Assembly (NCBI GenBank): GCA_030637455.1
Contig: DAOWGL010000011.1
Location: forward strand, 1 to 9,653
Direction: 5' to 3'
Source: Candidatus Nitrosopumilus sp.
GTDB lineage: Archaea; Thermoproteota; Nitrososphaeria; Nitrososphaerales; Nitrosopumilaceae
Length of the DNA: 9,653 nt
The translations under genes were made by a program, and so were the position numbers. The notes beneath the pieces were generated by a model. That model did not search any database. It was not told the DNA's origin and saw nothing but the letters and a program-made list of their open reading frames with translations. This document shows, one piece after another, positions 7,211-9,653 of the stretch. Numbering within the stretch: position 1 is the first letter of the stretch; each line of letters begins with the position of its first letter.

Positions 7211-8446
7211 ATGCTCAAAATAGGAGAATTCATCTATCCGTGGGGAAGCGGTCATTATTCTCGAATGATGAGACTAAATGACGTTCTAGGAGAACATATC
7301 AAAGAAAAATTTGAAGTTCATTTTTCTAGTAAAGATCATGTTTATGAAAAATTATTAAAAAAATTCCCTGACCAAAAAGAAAAAATTCATGAAATTTTGA
7401 TGCCAACTCCAATTGATGGAAAGTTTGGTCCTAGTGTTTCAAAATCATTAATGAATTTATTGTTACCAATTTCAAAAAACCCATCACTAGTTAGACAAAT
7501 TACAAATTACTTGAGAGAAGAAAGAAAACTATACAATAAAGAAAAATTTGATCTTGTAATTAACGACGGCGATATGGGTTCAAACATTTTAGCAAAAAAT
7601 AGAAACATACCTAGTTTGTTTGTAACAAATCAATTTAGGCCAAAACTATACAATTCAAGATCATTTCTTTATCCGTCATTAATTTTTGTTGCAAAACAAA
7701 TTGCTAAAGCATCAAAAATACTTGTGGCAGATTCGCCACCTCCATATACAATGTGTGAATATAATCTAAATTTTATCAAAGAAGTAGAAGAGAAAATTGT
7801 CTATGTAGGACATTTTACAAACAGTAAACAAATCAAAAAAGAAGATGTCTCAGATCTTGAAAAATTAGTGCAAGACAATGAATTTGGTTATTGGATGAGA
7901 ACAGGAAACAAATCAACTAATGATGGAACTGGTCAAAGATATGAAGAAGTATTTCATCAAGATGAGATGAAAAAAGAGAAAAGAATAATCTCACATGCAA
8001 GAAATGATTCCAATATAGATACAGTGTTAGGAAAAGATGGAAAAAAATATTCTGTAAAAGAAGCTTTGGATAAAAAAATAGATTGGATACAAATTGATAT
8101 TGGTTTTCTTTCAGAGCAAGAAAAAGATACAATTCTAAATTTGTGCAAATATACTGTTGTAAATGGTTCTCACACGGTAATGGGTGAAATCATGGGAGGA
8201 AAATCAAAACCAATAATTGGAATTCCAATTTATGATGAACATACAAACAACATCAGATGGGCTGAAGAAAAGAACCTAGGCGTGTTGGCCATTAAAACAA
8301 GCCAAGTGACTAAAGGAATATCCAAAATTAAAGAAAATTATGAAGAATTTCAAGATAGTTTGAATGAGTTTTCAAAGAATTTTGTTCCTAGTGGGGCAGA
8401 AAATTCAGCAAAAATTGCTGCCCAAATATTAGAAGAAAAGAGATAA
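7211..8446 (+). CDS. GT-B fold glycosyltransferase (MurG/GT28-like)
   Basis: The 411-residue protein has an N-terminal Rossmann half beginning with the glycine loop YPWGSGHYSRMMRL (residues 9-22), the usual nucleotide-sugar transferase opening G-x-GH. A C-terminal motif, NGSHTVMGEIMGGKSKPIIGIP (318-339) followed by DEHTNNIRWAEEKNLGV (342-358), matches the GG-x-T-E-x-P...E-x-Q-x-N-A pattern of GT28/GT1 donor sites. The acceptor and sugar cannot be read from sequence; surface glycan, glycolipid or protein glycosylation is likely. Residues about 225-290 are highly charged and do not show the glycine motif usually found at the start of the second Rossmann half, which is odd. The ATG is 30 nt after the ThiI-like gene; a weak TTTAAA at 7184-7189 could give it its own promoter. 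A T-rich tract follows its stop codon. Confidence 0.8.
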   Translation: MLKIGEFIYPWGSGHYSRMMRLNDVLGEHIKEKFEVHFSSKDHVYEKLLKKFPDQKEKIHEILMPTPIDGKFGPSVSKSLMNLLLPISKNPSLVRQITNYLREERKLYNKEKFDLVINDGDMGSNILAKNRNIPSLFVTNQFRPKLYNSRSFLYPSLIFVAKQIAKASKILVADSPPPYTMCEYNLNFIKEVEEKIVYVGHFTNSKQIKKEDVSDLEKLVQDNEFGYWMRTGNKSTNDGTGQRYEEVFHQDEMKKEKRIISHARNDSNIDTVLGKDGKKYSVKEALDKKIDWIQIDIGFLSEQEKDTILNLCKYTVVNGSHTVMGEIMGGKSKPIIGIPIYDEHTNNIRWAEEKNLGVLAIKTSQVTKGISKIKENYEEFQDSLNEFSKNFVPSGAENSAKIAAQILEEKR

Positions 8447-8451
8447 TAGAT

Positions 8452-8468
8452 TATTTTGATGATTTTGT
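8452..8468 (+). terminator. Possible oligo-T terminator after the glycosyltransferase
   Basis: Runs of T (TATTTT and GATTTTG) occur 6-20 nt after the stop codon, just before a G+C-rich island. Archaeal RNA polymerase commonly stops in such T tracts without a hairpin. Short runs are frequent in AT-rich DNA, so this is weak. Confidence 0.3.
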
Positions 8469-8469
8469 T

Positions 8470-8572
8470 CATCTGGCACGCGGGATTTCGATGGGCGAAC
8501 GGACCGCAAGGGATGATGAAAAAATCCGCGTGTCGGATAATATCGATCAACAAAGATTGTGGGAACGCTTTT
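8470..8572 (+). ncRNA. Probable structured RNA of unrecognised family
   Basis: Positions 8471-8540 are 54% G+C (38 of 70), far above the flanks, in the only sizeable intergenic gap of the window. Hairpin 1 pairs 8473-8488 with 8522-8536, 14 base pairs with one bulged G (8484), and encloses a purine-rich 33-nt loop. Hairpin 2 pairs 8544-8548 with 8555-8559 around a 6-nt loop. Pairs 8474/8535, 8476/8533 and 8545/8558 are G-U wobbles only when read on the plus strand, so the RNA is probably plus-strand, like both neighbours. A T run at 8569-8572 could end it. I see none of the landmarks of tRNA, 5S rRNA, SRP RNA or RNase P RNA. It could be a stand-alone small RNA or a leader of the next gene. 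Ends are approximate. Confidence 0.6.
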
Positions 8573-8576
8573 ATGG
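8568..8576 (+). promoter_or_regulatory. TATA-like box for the zinc-ribbon gene
   Basis: The sequence CTTTTATGG is centred about 27 nt upstream of the GTG at 8599. If used, the zinc-ribbon mRNA would be leaderless and separate from the structured RNA that ends at about this point. The core match is modest. Confidence 0.35.
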
Positions 8577-8598
8577 AAAAAATTAAGCCAAATCAACA

Positions 8599-8913
8599 GT
8601 GCCTAACTGTCCTGAATGTACATCACGAGAGAAAAAGAAAATAGAAACAAAGTATGTGGAGGATTTCCCAGAAGAGGAAGACAGAAGCAGAGATGCATTA
8701 TTCAAATTATTTGATGAAATTGATATCCCAATGAAAATGGATGAAAAAAACAGAAGACATTTCATTTGTAAACGATGTGGATTATACGCAACAAGAGAAG
8801 AAGTTTCAGATATTAGATTCAAGTTAAATCAAAGAGAAAGAACACGTGATGACAAACATGATGACTATCTAGAATGGTGGTCAAAAAGTAAAAAAGAAAA
8901 AGCAGAAAGTTAG
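8599..8913 (+). CDS. Small zinc-ribbon protein of unknown function
   Basis: This 104-residue protein carries CPEC at residues 4-7 and CKRC at 57-60, two C-x2-C knuckles that together would bind one zinc ion. The linker between them is acidic and then basic (49 residues). The C-terminal 40 residues are strongly charged and helical, ending in DDYLEWWSKSKKEKAES. The start is GTG at 8599: an in-frame TAA at 8584-8586 rules out anything longer, and the next in-frame ATG would drop the first CPEC pair, so the GTG is needed for a complete zinc site. A 5-bp inverted repeat surrounds this GTG. The fold suggests binding to nucleic acid or a transcription/translation complex, but I do not recognise the family. 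The next gene follows after 11 nt and is probably in the same operon. Confidence 0.78.
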   Translation: MPNCPECTSREKKKIETKYVEDFPEEEDRSRDALFKLFDEIDIPMKMDEKNRRHFICKRCGLYATREEVSDIRFKLNQRERTRDDKHDDYLEWWSKSKKEKAES

Positions 8914-8924
8914 AGTGGTTTACC

Positions 8925-9326
8925 ATGGTAAAAAAGAAAGAAGATGAAATTCCAGAATGGGTTACTGATGAAATTCAAAATGCAAAATTTAAGAAACCTG
9001 AAGAGATAAAATCATCAGGGTATATTCTAGAATTCTATTATGAAGACAATAAAGTAGATATTCAATTGTATGATGCAGTAGAAGATGGTAGACATATTGT
9101 AACTATGGATGTTGCAAAAGATATCAAAATTGATGATTTGCTAAAAGGTGAAGTTTATGAATTTGTTTTTGATCAACATAAAGCCCCAATAAGTAAAAAA
9201 GTATCAGAATTCCTAGAAAAAGAAAAAGAAATAGAAATGAAAGCAATTTATCAATTTGAATTAAAATCACTAGAACTCTTAGAGGTAGGCTCTAGTGAAT
9301 CTGCAAAAGAAGATTTAGAAGAATAA
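8925..9326 (+). CDS. Small acidic hypothetical protein
   Basis: I do not recognise this 133-residue protein. It is strongly acidic overall, with a basic start (MVKKKEDE). Residues about 31-95 look like a compact mixed beta domain (GYILEFYYEDNKVDIQLYDA, then HIVTMDVAKDIKIDDL). After that comes a charged helix (about 92-108) and an acidic tail ending in KEDLEE. It has no signal peptide, membrane segment or cysteine, so it is cytoplasmic. The ATG is 11 nt after the zinc-ribbon stop codon; GAGTGG upstream is at best a weak ribosome-binding site, and no TATA-like box lies at the expected distance, so co-transcription with the zinc-ribbon gene is likely. Its stop codon is 2 nt from that of the convergent dehydrogenase gene. 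Confidence 0.75.
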   Translation: MVKKKEDEIPEWVTDEIQNAKFKKPEEIKSSGYILEFYYEDNKVDIQLYDAVEDGRHIVTMDVAKDIKIDDLLKGEVYEFVFDQHKAPISKKVSEFLEKEKEIEMKAIYQFELKSLELLEVGSSESAKEDLEE

Positions 9327-9328
9327 AA

Positions 9329-9652
9329 TTAGTCTTTTTTCATAGAATCTAATTGTTTTTTGAAAGCCTTACCTAAGATTGGATTGATAAAGTATGGAAA
9401 TGTGTTTTTCAACCATACTGCACCTCGTACTACAGACGGTACTATGATTTCTAATCTAGGGGAATTTGCTGCTTTTAGGATTCTTTTTGCTACAGTTTTA
9501 GAGCTAAGTGAAGTTGGAGAAAATTTTGGCATTTTTTCAAATGAAGGATGATCAAAGAAGTTGGTTCTAACCATAATAGGACTGACAACAGTAATTCCAA
9601 CCCCAGTGTTTTTTAATTCATGTTTAAGACCTTCTGAAAAACCCAACATTGC
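9329..9652 (-). CDS. Short-chain dehydrogenase/reductase, C-terminal part only
   Basis: The frame is open to the window edge; 107 C-terminal residues are visible and the start lies beyond it. The visible part begins A-MLGFSEGLKHEL, the helix that directly follows the YxxxK catalytic motif in classical SDR enzymes (K-x-A-M-x-G-F-S-E-x-L). ITVVSPIMVRTNFF follows, the standard segment V-x-P-G-x-V-x-T; here the usual glycine after proline is isoleucine. The remaining C-terminus is basic, with a hydrophobic helix (FPYFINPILGKAF) of the kind that closes the substrate pocket. NAD(P)-dependent oxidoreduction is a safe guess at the family level; the substrate cannot be inferred. The nucleotide-binding half and catalytic Tyr/Lys are outside the window. 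Confidence 0.85.
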   Translation of the reverse strand, partial: AMLGFSEGLKHELKNTGVGITVVSPIMVRTNFFDHPSFEKMPKFSPTSLSSKTVAKRILKAANSPRLEIIVPSVVRGAVWLKNTFPYFINPILGKAFKKQLDSMKKD

Positions 9653-9653
9653 A

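Noticed and set aside
8456..8520. Box C/D guide RNA suggested by TTGATGA and ATGATGA
   Set aside because: No CTGA box D is found at a suitable distance, and the long G+C hairpin is not typical of C/D guides.
8473..8536. tRNA or tRNA fragment on either strand (the minus strand ends ...CGCGTGCCA)
   Set aside because: The stem is about 14 bp with a 33-nt loop; no D, anticodon or T arm can be placed.
8530..8566. Resemblance of GGATAAT ... GGGAA to the 3' part of a TPP riboswitch
   Set aside because: The essential CTGAGA pyrimidine-binding segment and the preceding paired arms are absent, and the stem partners do not fit the TPP layout.
8456..8644. 62-residue plus-strand reading frame (MMILFIWHAGF...)
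   Set aside because: It spans the hairpin island and the start of the zinc-ribbon gene in another frame, has unusual composition and no recognisable domain; the RNA fold explains the base composition better.
1..9653. Mobile element, CRISPR array, toxin-antitoxin or defence island
   Set aside because: No transposase, integrase, direct-repeat array, terminal inverted repeats or known defence domain can be seen; all sizeable frames are accounted for by housekeeping or small conserved-type genes.

Overview
The window looks like a compact, AT-rich archaeal chromosome (roughly one third G+C by eye). The best match is a marine ammonia-oxidising archaeon of the Nitrosopumilus type (Thaumarchaeota/Nitrososphaerota). 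This rests on the gene content (archaeal-type RqcH/NFACT protein, two-subunit phosphomevalonate dehydratase, APS-reductase plus ATP-sulfurylase pair), on TATA-like boxes about 25-30 nt upstream of start codons, and on the scarcity of Shine-Dalgarno sequences. No amo gene or rRNA is present, so the lineage is an inference.

Layout. Positions 2-1213 (+) hold the 3' two thirds of an RqcH-like gene. It overlaps tail-to-tail with a two-gene minus-strand operon (2725-1191) for the large and small subunits of phosphomevalonate dehydratase, an enzyme of archaeal lipid precursor synthesis. A 55-nt divergent promoter with one near-palindromic TATA element separates that operon from endonuclease III (2781-3431, +). 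Nth overlaps tail-to-tail with a signal-peptide-bearing, C-terminally anchored surface protein of unknown function (4083-3415, -). Next on the minus strand is the assimilatory sulfur operon cysH-sat (5983-4114).

Divergent from cysH is a ThiI-like THUMP protein (6068-7180, +) whose PP-loop signature has been lost. A GT-B glycosyltransferase (7211-8446, +) follows. The largest intergenic gap (8447-8598) holds a G+C-rich island that folds into a 14-bp hairpin and a second smaller hairpin. I call it a probable structured RNA of unrecognised family. After it come a four-cysteine zinc-ribbon protein (8599-8913, +) and a small acidic protein (8925-9326, +), probably co-transcribed. The window ends in the C-terminal part of a short-chain dehydrogenase on the minus strand (9652-9329).

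How the genes relate. CysH and Sat together turn sulfate into sulfite by the APS route. The two dehydratase subunits form one enzyme. The other genes look like independent housekeeping or lineage-specific functions packed with almost no spacer. I see no mobile element, CRISPR array, tRNA, rRNA or defence system. The most unusual items are the structured RNA at about 8470-8572 and the ThiI-like protein without an ATP-binding loop.
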